A DNA stretch of 64,000 bases from Neoarius graeffei (GCF_027579695.1 NC_083574.1:44780559-44844558), one strand, 5' to 3'. Positions 20,861 through 33,051 are shown, numbered from the stretch's first letter. The notes: generated by a model not told the origin, from the sequence alone. Program-made: numbers and translations.

Positions 20861-21255
20861 TTAGAGTAATGCTTTTATGGCTGAGGACTACAGTTGACTT
20901 GCTAACTTTAGGACTGCAGTTGTCATGAACAGTTTTGCACTCAAGTTTCCATCAATGAAGAGTTTATAACATCAACAAAACAGACTTCATGTTAAAACTG
21001 TTAAAAATTTTATAATCACATTGTTAGCACTCAAATGAGGATGGGTTCCCTTTTGAATCTGGTTCCTCTCGAGGTTTCTTCCTCATGTCGTCTGAGGGAG
21101 TTTTTCCTTGCCACCGTCGCCACAGGCTTGCTCATTGGGGATAGATTCGGGATAAAATTAGCTCATGTTTAAAGTCATTCAAATTCTGTAAAGCTGCTTT
21201 GCAACAATGTTTATTGTTAAAAGCACTATACAAATAAACTTGACTTGACTATATA

Positions 21256-21772
21256 ACCTATACTACTAAAGGAAGGCTCTCTGTCTGTTCACCTGTGCAA
21301 ATTGACACGGCTGGACGCACATATTCCATACTTTGCACATGGATCGGTGACACCCCAGAGGGGCCCAAGACAACATTTACAATTTTCCCAAACATAGGAT
21401 TACTGCTAATCCAACACACTATTCATTTCCCATCGGCTACATGCTCACACTAACACACTGCGTGCAGCCTTGGCGGGGAAGTCCCTCCCTGACTCGCCTG
21501 AGACTTTCGTTTGTACAGGACCTCGCAATCAGCGCTCCTCGCTGGAGACTTCCACGAGGGCCGAGTCTACATCACTGAGGAGACGCGGGGAGCGATTTAC
21601 ATCATTTTCACAGAGCACAGTGAAAACATACATCACGTGTCCACTCAACTCTCCACTGGGCCATTCAGAGGAAATCAGGTTCACGGGTGATAACTACTAT
21701 TATGTTCAGAAAAATGGAAGAGTAGAGAGACAAGGCGATATGAGAGAGTATATTAGAGTCATCATATCATAA
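21256..21772 (+). repeat. Possible Helitron 5' end or other unassigned repeat
   Basis: CCTATACTACTAAAGG near 21257 resembles the 5' terminus TCTATACTACTAAA of animal Helitrons. GC-rich text with an open frame of 100 codons (21470-21772) follows, but this frame has no helicase or replication-initiator motif. No 3' CTAG-type end with hairpin was found. A weak call. Confidence 0.3.
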
Positions 21773-22051
21773 TAATGGCCTGGATTATGAACAGAAGAAG
21801 AGCATATATTGACTTCTTGGAATGCTAATTTTATTTATGTAGAGTAACTAACTTAATAGCATTTTGTGCTGCAATTAGCACGCCTAAATAGCACTCAGCT
21901 ATTCATTAACATTTACAATATTGTTATTGCTAAAGATGTCAGATTTTTTTTTTTTTGTAAAAAAAAACAGGGAACCAATAAGATCACTTTCATGAAAATT
22001 AAAACCAGAGGAAATATAAAACAGAATGCATTTGCATGGTGGTGGCAAATC

Positions 22052-22433
22052 TCATCTCATCATCTCATTATCTCTAAACGCTTTATCCTGTCCTACAGGG
22101 CCGCGGGCAAGCTGGAGCCTATCCCAGCTGACTACGGGCGAAAGGCGGGGTACACCCTGGACAAGTCGCCAGGTCATCACAGGGCTGACACATAGACACA
22201 GACAACCATTCACACTCACATTCACACCTACGCTCAATTTAGAGTCACCAGTTAACCTAACCTGCATGTCTTTGGACTGTGGGGGAAACCGGAGCACCCG
22301 GAGGAAACCCACGCGGACACGGGGAGAACATGCAAACTCCACACAGAAAGGCCCTCACCAGCCATGGGGCTCGAACCCGGACCTTCTTGCTGTAAGGCGA
22401 CAGCGCTAACCACCACGCCACCGTGGTTGCCCT
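22052..22433 (-). mobile_element. tRNA-derived SINE, family 1, antisense, with target duplication
   Basis: TGGTGGCAAATC at 22040-22051 and 22434-22445 is the target duplication. The tail (CATCTCATCATCTC) is at the left and the tRNA-like head at the right. This is a near-complete family 1 copy. Confidence 0.9.
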
Positions 22434-22692
22434 TGGTGGCAAATCAATAAGGATTTTTCATGTAACCAGGTTAATAACATTATGTTCAGCATCTCTGATG
22501 GCGTGTTTCTAACTTACTGTAGATGTTTCAATCACATTACTCAATATTCAATTTAGAACAAAAGTCAAAAGCTGAAATACCTTGCTGTAATGTAGTTAAA
22601 CTTATGTTCATGATGGGAACAAATTTACACTACTTCATTTCACATAGTGTACTTGATTTGGAAGATGCTAAATCTGAAGTCTACCTACCTCT

Positions 22693-23096
22693 AGTGGTTA
22701 TCACTGTTGCCTCACAGCAAGAAGGTTCTGGGTTCGAGCCCAGCGGCCAACGGGGGCCTTTCTGTGTGGAGTTTGCATGTTCTCCCCGTGTCTGCATGGG
22801 TTTCCTCTGAGTGCTCCAGTTTCCCTCCACAGTCCAAAGACATGTGGTTAGATTAACATGGGGCAGTCATGGCCTGAGGTTGGGCTGAAGTGCCCTTGAG
22901 CAAGGCATCTAACCCCCAACTGCTCCCTGGGCACTGTAGTATACCTGCCCACTGTTCTGGGTATGTGTGTGTGCTCATTGCTCACTTGTGTGTGCATGTG
23001 TGTGTTCACTACTTCAGATGGGTTAAATGCAGAGGAGGAATTTCACTGTGCTTAAGTCTGTGCTTGAGTGTACGTGTGATACATAAAGGCTTCTTG
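22693..23096 (+). mobile_element. Chimeric tRNA-derived SINE (family 1 head, other tail)
   Basis: The head and core (GGTTCGAGCCC, GGAGTTTGCATGTTCTCC, CAAAGACATG) match family 1. After about 22855 the text changes to GCCCTTGAGCAAGGCATCTA, GATGGGTTAAATGCAGAGG and ATACATAAAGGCTTCTTG, as in other fish SINEs. The antisense copy at about 49455-49852 has the same organisation, so this is a real subfamily. Confidence 0.75.
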
Positions 23097-24425
23097 TAAA
23101 CAACATGCTCCATCAGATCACAAATGTCATAATTCCATTATATAATAATAATAATAATAATAATAATACTTGTTGATTTTGGTGTTGATGTTTTGACCAG
23201 CGAATGTGCTTTATTATATAGTTAACCACTTCAGACATTGAACAATTATTCGCTGAAGACTTTGTCTCGGTTATTATTCACCAATATTCACTGAGCCTGA
23301 GGCAGATAATTGTTTTAGTATAAATACATAGTTACATATTTTTAGACCAAACTTCGTAGCATCTTTAGTGCTTTTAGGAACAGCATTTTCTTTCATAATT
23401 TCTAATTCTTCCTCACTTACGGTGACGAAGCGATTGGCTGCGATTTTTCCAAGTCGCTAGAGGTGATTATCGAGAAATAGCCCAAATTTCTCGACCAATC
23501 AGCATGCGTGATTTCCTATAATCACCTGTGTACTGATACTAATTATATTTATCGTATTACGCAAACATATACAGTAATGCTTCTATTGATTACATGGTAC
23601 AATGGTTTTATTATTGGCTCTGAGTTTAAGAAAACATGTAAGCAGTTCAGCCGGGAAAGAAAATAGAGAACAGAGGCTAAGGAATGTTCTGTTATCAAAC
23701 ATCATATTACTATCTATTTTCAGTGCAGAGATGAATGTTGGAAATTTCCTACTGAAATTCCATATAAAGAAGCTGAGATGGGCATGTTTTATTCACAAGC
23801 TCTTGACTTGGATTTACATCAATTTGCACCACCAGACAGGAGATACAGAATTATTCCGTTTATTATCCTGGAATAAAATTCATCAGACAGAAGTAAGTAA
23901 CATTTTTGAATTAAAAGGATGTAATAACAGGCAAAAGTATTATTTTTAATACTTCTTTGTGAAAGTATTCACAAATTTCACCACTACTGTATTTAGGACA
24001 ACAATAGCTACCTCAATATAATGTCGTAGAAAAGTCTTTTCATTTTTTCCCAGTAGGTCAGGGTGCTGATTTATTGCACATAAAATAAAGTCTGGCTATA
24101 ACAAGTGGAACACAGTAGACAGATGATGACTGATTAAGTCTTGGCCAGGATTTCTCAAAGATCTAATTACCTGTCTGTGGTGATAAGATCTTGAACATAA
24201 CACTTCGATCTTGTTTTACTGGCAGAAAGCACTAATCACCACCTCTCCATCACTGCTACTTCTAGTCTTAGTCATGTACTCTGTAGTTGCACATATAGAC
24301 TGCTATGTTTTTCACACACAAATTGTTCATGATAATGCCACAAATTCATATAGATATGGAAATATCATCAAGTAAGGAGTAAAGCACAACAGATTATTCT
24401 TCCAGTAACAGCATGAAGTGTGTTA
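23097..24425. other. Mostly unrecognised; ATA microsatellite and repeat remnant
   Basis: (TAA)n lies at about 23143-23168. Text at 23240-23540 (GAACAATTATTCGCTG, TCTCGACCAATCAGC) looks like a MITE related to the flanks of the Tc1 at 27241 (TAACAATTATTCACGG; TCAGTGAATAATAGTC). The plus frame 23602-23949 has no known domain. Confidence 0.4.
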
Positions 24426-24433
24426 TTCATCTT

Positions 24434-25623
24434 CAGGGGCGCCACCAGAAATTTTGGGCCCCATGAAAGATTAGAATTTTGGGCCCCCCAACTTTGCCCA
24501 CCCTCGTCACAATTGCACTATTGTCATTATTTGCCTTTTGATAGCCCATGGACCTTGAGTTTGTGACTTTGTTATTACATTTTATGTATTAACCTACCAG
24601 GGACTAGATGAAAACTGGTCAGTGACTAATTCTGGTGCATTTACAATCACAAATGAAAATTCAAGATTTTGCCACATGCCTTTTTGTGCTAGGACAATTG
24701 GTAGTGAAATGTGTGATGTGACTGCTAATAAATCATAGAACACGTAACCATGTCAAACACTTGACTGGTGTCCCTTATTAGCAACACTTTAATCTAGCAA
24801 ACTGTATATGGCGCTCGCTCATTAAAAACTTCAACCCTAAAGCATTTATGGGTTGTATTGCTGCTTACCTCCTTCTCCAAAGGGGGGTTCAGTGGTTTGG
24901 TAGGGCGGAGGTCCCCCTGAGGCTGAATCTGTGCATATTTAGGGCACCCCATTAGTTATGAAACTGGTTATTAGCACTAGTTATTAGCACCAGCATAACG
25001 TAATATTTCATCTTGTTTATTATCACACAAGTCAGTTCAGTTATTAAAATGGAAAAAATGTCACTGTACAAACTGTAAAAGTGTTCTCTTGATAGGCTAA
25101 TCCAACCACGTTCATACTGTTCATTTACCATTCGCTAATATTTTGAACACACGTGAGCGATAGCTACCTTTCTTTGGGAAAAACTGAGTGACCAGTTGCC
25201 TGCCTCTCCGGTCCTTCTCAGCTTTCAGCTGCCTTTCTTCATGTTTTTGACAGCCACTCTTCATATTTAGCGATCATAGACTGTACGCACTCCACTGCTG
25301 GCTGGCTGGCTGCTGCACCGCGACACAGCAGCAAGTAGCGTTGCACTGATCAGCACACAGATTTAACACATCGCGCTTCTACCAGAACTGGACTGTCCCA
25401 TTTCACAAAAGGGGGAGGGTTAAATGACAATATGTTGAAGAACTCAAGAAATAGACAACCTTGTTCAATTAGCTCATTTTACCAGATGGAATATTGCATT
25501 GTTGTTATTTCAAAAGTCTTATTAAAATCATTAAAAGCATATTATCAGCCCCTTAAAGGGCCCCATGGCAGTGCTGGGCCCCTAGAATTGTTCTAACCTT
25601 TCCCCCCCCTGGCGGCGCCCATG
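24434..25623. mobile_element. hAT-like element with GGCGCC termini
   Basis: TTCATCTT at 24426-24433 and 25624-25631 is an exact 8-bp duplication. The left end CAGGGGCGCCACCAG is matched inversely by CTGGCGGCGCCCATG at the right, with the terminal CTG altered to ATG. No transposase frame remains. This is a non-autonomous or decayed hAT. Confidence 0.8.
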
Positions 25624-25637
25624 TTCATCTTATAACC

Positions 25638-27065
25638 AAGTCTAATCTGTCTCTACACTGTTTTCAGAGCACCACCTGGACAGCCAGCAGTTCAGTGACC
25701 ATAACCTGCTGTAAGCTACATCGCCACGCCGCATTGGGATGGGGCCAGAGCATACTACAGCATCGGACATCGCCTTCGCTAATTTAAACACCTCTACAAA
25801 GTTACTCTTAGTAACCTCAGACTGACGAAGGCGTATATCATTAGCTCCTGCATGGATAACTATCTTTGAGAACCTGTGCTTGCCTAGGACCCTAAGATTA
25901 CCTGCTATGTCCGGCGCCCTGGCTCCCGGTATACACCTGACTAAAGCTGCTGGTGCCCCTAAAGGCTGAGCTAATTTCACGTGCCGTATGATAGAGTCCC
26001 CTATAACCAGAGCTCTTTCAGGTTTCTCAGTGGGTGCATCACTAAGGAGAGCAAACCTGTTCGACACGTGACGCGGAGAGGAGTGGTGCTCCCGTGGGCG
26101 AGCCTCAGCGGTAGCTTTGGCTCTACGCTTATGCCGCCGAGCCGTCACCCATTCGCCCCGCTGTAAGGGCTCTAATGCCGGAGTTGGGGGATTGCTAACT
26201 CCACCTAGGGCGTCCAGACTTTCCCTAACAGAAACTACACTGTTCTCACGCTCACTAACCTGCTCTAAAGCCTGGACACGCGCTTCTAGCACTGTAATCT
26301 TCTCCGTCAGAGAGCTAACTAATCTGCACTTATCACAAGTAAAGCTAATAGAGCTATCGCTAGTGACGGAGGAAGAATGACTAAACATCCTGCACTCAGC
26401 ACACTGAACAGGCTGAAGGTGTGCCATGATGAAAAGATTCACGTACCTTAAATGAAGATCTGTTGATATTAAAGCAGATCAGATGGCCTCCGCTTGTGGA
26501 CTTTACACAGGAGGAGAGAAAAAGAAAGCTTCCGGTCTCGGCGTTCTTCCGAAAAAAGAAAGAGAAAAAACCGGAAAAAAAAAACTGGAAAAAGGAAAGC
26601 GAAAGTGAAAAGTACAAAAATGAAAGCGACAGTATAATATAAACTCAGGATGTCCCTCTGAGTTACATGTTGATCCTGGGATTGAGATGCTGGCCTCTTC
26701 TGCCCCTCGGACCTGCTTGATCCATCCTGGTGCCCTGTGTCTGGTCGGAGTTTTATCGCCCCACTCCTGTGAAGGACGGCCCCATGAGGACAGTTGAGGG
26801 TTATACCTGTTAAAACTGTTAATATTATAGTCAGGCTGTCTGTTGTTGCCCAAATGAGGATGGGTTCCCTTTTGAGTCTGGTTCCTCTCGAGGTTTCTTC
26901 CTCATGTCGTCTGAGGGAGTTTTTCCTTGCCACCGTCGCCACAGGCTTGCTCATTGGGGATAGATTAGGGATAAAATTAGTTCATGTTTTAAGTCGTTCA
27001 AATTCTGTAAAGCTGCTTTGCGACAATGTTTATTGTTAAAAGCGCTGTACAAATAAACTTGATTG
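25638..27065. mobile_element. LINE B insertion with inverted 5' segment (twin-priming geometry)
   Basis: The left part (to about 26640) carries ORF1 on the minus strand; the right part (26650-27065) is the 3' end on the plus strand. The small repeat ATAACC occurs at 25632-25637 and 27066-27071. The C-terminal side of ORF1 is next to the left flank and the 5' end of ORF1 is at the junction. This order is what twin priming gives. ORF2 is missing. Confidence 0.6.
25642..26427 (-). pseudogene. LINE ORF1 protein with SGNH-esterase domain, C-terminally cut
   Basis: From MAHLQPVQCAECRMF the protein has an N-terminal Cys-rich region (CAEC, then CDKC), a short coiled-coil-like stretch (TEKITVLEARVQALEQ), a basic linker (RRHKRRAKA) and an SGNH/GDSL-type esterase domain. 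The block I serine lies in ALVIGDSIIRH and the asparagine in HAGANDIRLR. ORF1 proteins of CR1/L2-type LINEs have this layout and bind element RNA. The C-terminal Asp-His of the catalytic triad is absent because the copy ends at 25642. An alternative upstream ATG at 26442 adds five residues; I prefer the MAHLQ start. Confidence 0.75.
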
Positions 27066-27240
27066 ATAACCCAGCAATTTGCCAGTGATTACAATTTAAT
27101 TTTTTTTCTTAATGAATGACATACTTATTCCACAACTTATTCCATTTAAGTTATGGAATATCCATGAGACAAGTTAGTTTCTGATATCACTTATATGATA
27201 ACAGCTATTTAACAATTATTCACGGAAGGTGAAGTGAATA

Positions 27241-28848
27241 CAGTGGTGCTTGAAAGTTTGTGAACCCTTTAGAATTTTCTATATTTCTGCATAAATATGA
27301 CCTAAAACATCATCAGATTTTCACACAAGTCCTAAAAGTAGACAAAGAGAACCCAGTTAAACAAATGAGACAAAAATATTATACTTGGTCATTTATTTAT
27401 TGAGGAAAATGATCCAATATTACATATCTGTGAGTGGCAAAAGTATGTGAACCTTTGCTTTCAGTATCTGGTGTGACCCCCTTGTGCAGCAATAACTGCA
27501 ACTAAACGTTTCTGGTAACTGTTGATCAGTCCTGCACACCGGCTTGGAGGAGTTTTAGCCCATTCCTCCATACAGAACAGCTTCAACTCTGGGATGTTGG
27601 TGGGTTTCCTCACATGAACTGCTCGCTTCAGGTCCTTCCACAACATTTTGATTGGATTAAGGTCAGGACTTTGACTTGGCCATTCCAAAACATTAACTTT
27701 ATTCTTCTTTAACCATTCTTTGGTAGAACGACTTGTGTGCTTAGGGTCGTTGTCTTGCTGCATGACCCACCTTCTCTTGAGATTCAGTTCACGGACAAAT
27801 GTCCTGACGTTTTCCTTTAGAATTCGCTGGTATAATTACGAATTCATTGTTCCATCAATGATGGCAAGCTGTCCTGGCCCAGATGCAGCAAAACAGGCCC
27901 AAACCATGATACTACCACCACCATGTTTCACAGATGGGATAAGGTTCTTATGCTGAAATGCAGTGTTTTCCTTTCTCCAAACATAATGTTTCTTATTTAA
28001 ACCAAAAAGTTCTATTTTGGTCTCATCCGTCCACAAAACATTTTTCCAATAGCCTTCTGGCTTGTCCACATGATCGTTAGCAAACTGCAGATGAGCAGCA
28101 ATGTTCTTTTTGGAAAGCAGTGGCTTTCTCCTTGCAACCCTGCCATGCACACCATTGTTGTTCAGTGTTCTCCTGATGGTGGACTCATGAACATTAACAT
28201 TAGCCAATGTGAGAGAGGCCTTCGGTTGCTTAGAAGTTACCCAGGGGGCCTTTGTGACCTCACCGACTATTACACACCTTGCTCTTGGAGTGATCTTTGT
28301 TGGTCAACCACTCCTGGTGAGGGTAACAATGGTCTTGAATTTCCTCCATTTGTACACAATCTGTCTGACTGTGGATTGGTGGAGTCCAAACTCTTTAGCG
28401 ATGGTTTTGTAACCTTTTCCAGCCTGATGAGCAACAACAACGCTTTTTCTGAGGTCCTCAGAAATCTCCCTTGTTCGTGCCATGATACACTTCCACAAAC
28501 GTGTTGTGAAGATCAGACTTTGATAGATCCCTGTTCTTTAAATAAAACAGGGTGCCCACTCACACCTGATTGTCATCCCATTGATTGAAAACACCTGACT
28601 CTAATTTCACCTTCAAATTAACTGCTAATCCTCGAGGTTCACATACTTTTGCCACTCACAGATATGTAACATTGGATCATTTTCATCAATAAATAAATGA
28701 CCAAGTATAATATTTCTGTCTCATTTGTTTAACTGGGTTCTCTTTATCTACTTTCAGGACGTGTGTGAAAATCTGATGATGTTTTCGGTCATATTTATGT
28801 AGAAATATAGAAAATTCGAAAGGGTTCACAAACTTTCAAGCACCACTG
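27241..28848 (-). mobile_element. Tc1 element (family B), copy 1
   Basis: CAGTGGTGCTTGAAAGTTTG at the left is inverted at the right (CAAACTTTCAAGCACCACTG). TA flanks are at 27239-27240 and 28849-28850. The inverted repeats are about 200 bp long, with internal GTGAGTGGCAAAAGTATGTG direct-repeat-like text. It lies in a decayed MITE (ATTCACGGAAGG / TCAGTGAATAATAG flanks). Confidence 0.9.
27461..28483 (-). pseudogene. Tc1 family B transposase, two nonsense codons and Glu-to-Lys catalytic change
   Basis: The frame from MARTREISEDLRK at 28483 to TAG/TGA-type end near 27461 keeps one phase for 340 residues. Stops occur at 28302-28304 and 27836-27838. The helix-turn-helix region reads GLHQSTVRQIVYKW. 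Catalytic Asp in LWTDETK and Asp in QQDNDPKH are present, but the DD34E glutamate is Lys (LNPIKMLW). The related copy at 38463 keeps Glu. A functional enzyme is excluded. Confidence 0.9.
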
Positions 28849-28850
28849 TA

Positions 28851-29198
28851 TCAGTGAATAATAGTCGAGACAAAGTTGAGGTTACTATTTAAATAATATT
28901 GGCTGGCTTTTTTCGTGGTATATCAGATATATTCCATTCAGCTAGCATGATATTGAACAAGTCGAAGGCAAGTTATAGGCGGTGCATTTACCCATCTTTG
29001 AGAAGATATAGATGAAGACACTACTGCTTCATTACACTACATAAAATGTAATACACAGACAAAACAATGCTTGAAAAAATAGACGGTGATAATAACTTTG
29101 GCTGCACGCAATGGTGGACCCAGGAGGGAATGAAGAAGACATGCAGAATCCTACGTCATGCATTGCCACCCTCATTTTCATTTCCTTATGCATCCATG
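28851..29198. other. Short intergenic stretch, MITE flank
   Basis: The first part (TCAGTGAATAATAGTCGAGA) is likely the right part of a MITE split by the Tc1 at 27241. Nothing else is recognised. Confidence 0.4.
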
Positions 29199-29200
29199 TA

Positions 29201-30789
29201 CAGTGTCTTGCAAAAGTATTCATCCCCCTTGGTGTTTGTCCTGTTTTTCACAGTACAAGCTGGAATTAAAATAGATTTTTGGGGGGTTAGCACCATTTGA
29301 TTTTACACAACATGCCTACCACTTTAAAGGTGAAATTTGTTGTTTTATTCTGACACAAATAAGAATTAAGATGAAAAAACAGAAATCTGGAGTGTGCATA
29401 AATATTCACCCCCTTTCATATGAAACCCCTAAATAAGAGCTGGTCCAACCAATTCACTTCATAAGTTACATAATTAGTTGATTAAGATCCACCTGTGTGC
29501 AATTAAAGTGTCACATGATCTGTTACATGATGTTTGTATAAATTAACCTGTTCTGGAAGGACCCTGACTCTGCAACATGACTAAGCAAGCAACATAAGAA
29601 CCAAGGAGCCTCCAAACAGGTCAGAGACAAAGTTGTGAAGAAATATAGATCAGGGTTGGGTTAAAAATAATATCCCAAACTTTGAATATCCCAGGAAGCA
29701 CCATTAAACCCATTATAGCAAAATGGAAAGAATATGGCACTACTACAAACCTGACAAGAGAAGGCCGCCCACCAAAACTCACAGACTGGGCAAGGAGGGC
29801 ATTAATCAGAGATGCAACAAAGACACCAAAGATAACACTGAAGGAGCTGCAAAGATCCACAGCGGAGATGGGAGTATCTGTCCATAGGACCACTTTAAGC
29901 CATACACTCCACAGAGTGGGGCTTTATAGAAGAGTGGCCAGAAAAAAGTCATTGCTTTAGAAAACACAACTGGAGTTTGCCCAACAGCATGTGGCAGACT
30001 CCCCAAACACATGGAAGAAGATTCTCTGGTTAAATGAGACTAAAATTGAACTTTTTGGCCATCATGAGAAATGCCATGTGTGGTGCAAACCCAACACCCT
30101 GAGAACACCACTGCTACAGTGAAGCATGGTGGTGGCAGCATCATGCTGTGGGGATATTTTTCATCTGCAGGGACAGGAAAACTGGTCAGGACTGAAGGAA
30201 AGATGGATGGCACTAAATACAGGGCAATTCTGGAGGAAAACCTGTTTGAGACTGGGATGAGGGTTTATGTTCCAGTAGAACAATGACCCTAAACATACTG
30301 CTAAAGCAACACTAGAGTGGTTAAAAGGGAAACATTTAAATGTCTTGGAATGGCCTAATGAAAGCCCAGACCTCAATCCAATTGAGAATCTGTGGCATAA
30401 CTCGAAGATTGCTGTACACCAACACAACCCATCTAACTTGAAGGAGTTGGAGCAGTTTTGCCTTGAGGAATGGGCAAAAATCCCAGTGGCTAGATGTGCT
30501 AAGCTAATAGAGACATACCCCAAGAGACTTGCAGCTGTAATTGCAGCAAAAGGTGGCTCTACAAAATATTGACTTGGGGGGTGAATACCTATGCACACTC
30601 CAGATTTCTGTTTTTTCATCTTAATTATTGTTTGTGTCACAATAAAACAACAATTTTCACCTTTAAAGTGTTAGGCATGTTGTGTAAATGAAATGGTACT
30701 AACCCCCCAAAAATCCATTTTAATTCCAGCTTGTAATGCGACAAAACAGGACAAATACCAAGGGGCATGAATACTTTTGCAAGACACTG
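29201..30789 (+). mobile_element. Tc1 element (family C)
   Basis: CAGTGTCTTGCAAAAGTATT at the left is inverted at the right end (AATACTTTTGCAAGACACTG). TA is present at 29199-29200 and 30790-30791. The length, 1.59 kb, is normal. Confidence 0.9.
29578..30572 (+). pseudogene. Tc1 family C transposase, broken, two catalytic Asp-to-Asn changes
   Basis: Coding text is visible in pieces: NIPGSTIKPIIAKWKEYGT, LTREGRPPKLTD, then after breaks [12 protein letters not shown] and [11 protein letters not shown]. The first catalytic Asp is Asn (LWLNETK). The second is also Asn, next to a stop (reading Q-stop-N-N-D-P-K-H near 30275). The Glu in NPIENLW remains. Stops and at least one frame change (near 30080) interrupt the protein. 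Confidence 0.85.
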
Positions 30790-30791
30790 TA

Positions 30792-31028
30792 TCTGGCTTA
30801 TTCAGTATGGCCGCGCCTGGGGAAATGGCCCAACGGACTGATGTTACAACTTTAACGTGTTTTTTAAGCTAAAGTCTGCTCAATTTTTTCGTCTAGAACA
30901 TCTTGTTTTAATGTATAATGATGACATTTCATAACCCCGTAATTTCAAAATTTCCTGGTTAATCGCTTTAAATCAAGTGGAACATCTTCCATACAAGACC
31001 CTGTAAATGAGTCATTACTGTAGAAACA
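30792..31028. other. No feature recognised
   Basis: Unassigned intergenic sequence between a Tc1 and a SINE. Confidence 0.5.
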
Positions 31029-31041
31029 ATAATGTATTAGT

Positions 31042-31401
31042 CCGTCCATCCATTATCTTTAACCACTTATCCTAGGGTTGCAGGCAAGCTGGAGTCTATC
31101 CCAGCTGACTATGGGTGAGAGGCGGGGTACACCCTGGACAAGTCGCCGGGTTATCACAGGGCTGACACATAGAGACAAACAACCATTCACACTCACATTC
31201 ACACCTACGATCAATTTAGAGCCACCAATTAGCCGAACCTGCATGTCTTTGGACTGTGGGGGAAACCGGAGCACCTGAAAGAAACTCACGCAGACACAGG
31301 GAGAACATGTAAACTACGCACAGAAAGGCCCTCGCCGGCCACTGGGCTCGAATCCAGAACCTTCTTGCTGTGAGGCAACAGTGCTAACCACTACACCACC
31401 C
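31042..31401 (-). mobile_element. tRNA-derived SINE, family 1, antisense
   Basis: ATAATGTATTAGT at 31029-31041 and 31402-31414 is an exact duplication. The tail reads CATCCATTATCTTTAACC and the B box on the minus strand is GATTCGAGCCC. Confidence 0.9.
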
Positions 31402-31414
31402 ATAATGTATTAGT

Positions 31415-32402
31415 GCTTTACTGTAATATAAACCTCTGATTTGTATTACAGTTGGCACTACTGTCAGAGCTGCTGTTATGGAGAATTATTCAACACCTTT
31501 TGACCAGTCGGTTTTAAGATTTCAAGAACTTGAAAAGTCTAACAGAAATCATGAGCAAAGCTGCAGAACAATAATAGCATCGTAGCCCCAAATGGAACTT
31601 TACGACCTGCATCACTCATCTCTGCATCCTGTGAATCAGACGCACCTGTGGATTAAAGTATTATACAAAAGCATACGATTCTGCTGTCCAGTTTTTCACA
31701 GCTTATTTCATCTTTATAATTTAGAGCGGTTAAAGTGCATGAACACTTCAACACTATGTGTAGTCATTAATATATAGTCTTAAGCTGTGATCAAGGCTCA
31801 TTTCCTCAGAATATGAGTATGCTTTGCTGTCAGAGAAAAGCCCATCTGCTGTAATGGAAGACACAGAAGTTGAAAGGAGATAATTTGGTCTCAGATAGAC
31901 TCTGCAAATAACAAACAGCTTGTTACAAGAAGAACATCATATGGCATGTCTTAACAAACAAGAGATATCAAATATAAATGAGCACCCTTTTCTCTTCATC
32001 TCTGCTTTGCCAGTTTAGCTGAACAGATGAAGAGTGCTATACTGAAAAATTAAACCTGCATAGTCTGCCATCGCCTATACCCAACCCCATTATTCATTTT
32101 TAAAGCTTTACCCGACAAAGAGGGGAGGAGGGATATTGATCATATTGTAGATCCATGAAATGTACCCAACAATCCAATTACAGCCATCTGTCATACACAG
32201 TGCATGTTCAGTCAGTCTTCTGCAGTGATGAAACTCAGGGGAAACCCTGAGTATGGCTGGGATGTTTGATTAACACCTACAGCAACTAGCATAATTGTCT
32301 TCCTGTTAAACTCCATTACCAAGTACCAGCATCTGTATCCAGCTGTGACTGATGGACAAGAAAATCCATTAACAATCTTACTACAAGAGATATAAGGAAT
32401 GT

Positions 32403-32433
<31 letters not shown>

Positions 32434-33038
32434 GGGGGGGTCTGAAAATCAGACTTGTAATCCCTCTCTTTCTAGAAGGCTTAGTTTCAGTCAGCAACGT
32501 AGACCTCTGTGCTCCAGCTTCACCTCCCACTGTGTGTTTGAAGACAAATAGAGCATCTTCAAAAGGCCGGAGTTCACAGTGAAATTCGAATGGTATTCAG
32601 GTCAAACTGAGATCACACTCTGTGCTACCTTTAAAACGCTCTGACCAACCACTGTCTCTGTGTTTAACACTTCTAAGGATGAACATCAATACCAAGTGTG
32701 GTGGAAAAGGCTGTGTATATAAATGCAAACCAGTTTCATGAAATACAGTCGTGACTTTCAAGAGTAAAAGTTACTAAATGTTGCTCCAACCAAGACCAAA
32801 GATGTGATTCCATGTTTGGGCTGTCCTTTAACCCTTCTAACATTCAGAATTGTTAATTTTTTTTATCACTGATATGCATTTAACCAGTTTTTAAAAAGCA
32901 CTAACCCATCTTAGGCAACAATATCTAACTTTTCAGCGGCTCATGACTATAGACTTTCATGGGGCAGAACAACATTCATAATGGCAAAATGAAATCAAGC
33001 GCCTATCACACTTGACTAATGCTACAAGTTACTATCTA
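31415..33038. other. Unassigned intergenic DNA with (TG)n(G)n tract
   Basis: The only clear structure is (GT)9 followed by about 22 G residues at 32401-32440. I saw no gene or element ends. The AT content and lack of open frames suggest ordinary non-coding DNA. Confidence 0.5.
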
Positions 33039-33051
33039 GTGAATTTTTAGA

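Larger units (their letters stand above)
19796..21249 (+). mobile_element. LINE B 3' end, split by a Harbinger-like element
   Basis: The text from TCTGTCTGTCCCTCTGAGTT through GGTTTCTTCCTCATGTCGTC to the tail TACAAATAAACTTGACTTGAC matches 26650-27065 and the tail at 63672-63812. This is the 3' untranslated end of a fish LINE family. The right end at 21249 is the conserved 3' terminus. Confidence 0.7.

Noticed and set aside
23602-23949. 115-codon plus-strand frame
   Set aside because: No recognisable domain, AT-driven composition and no splice or promoter context.
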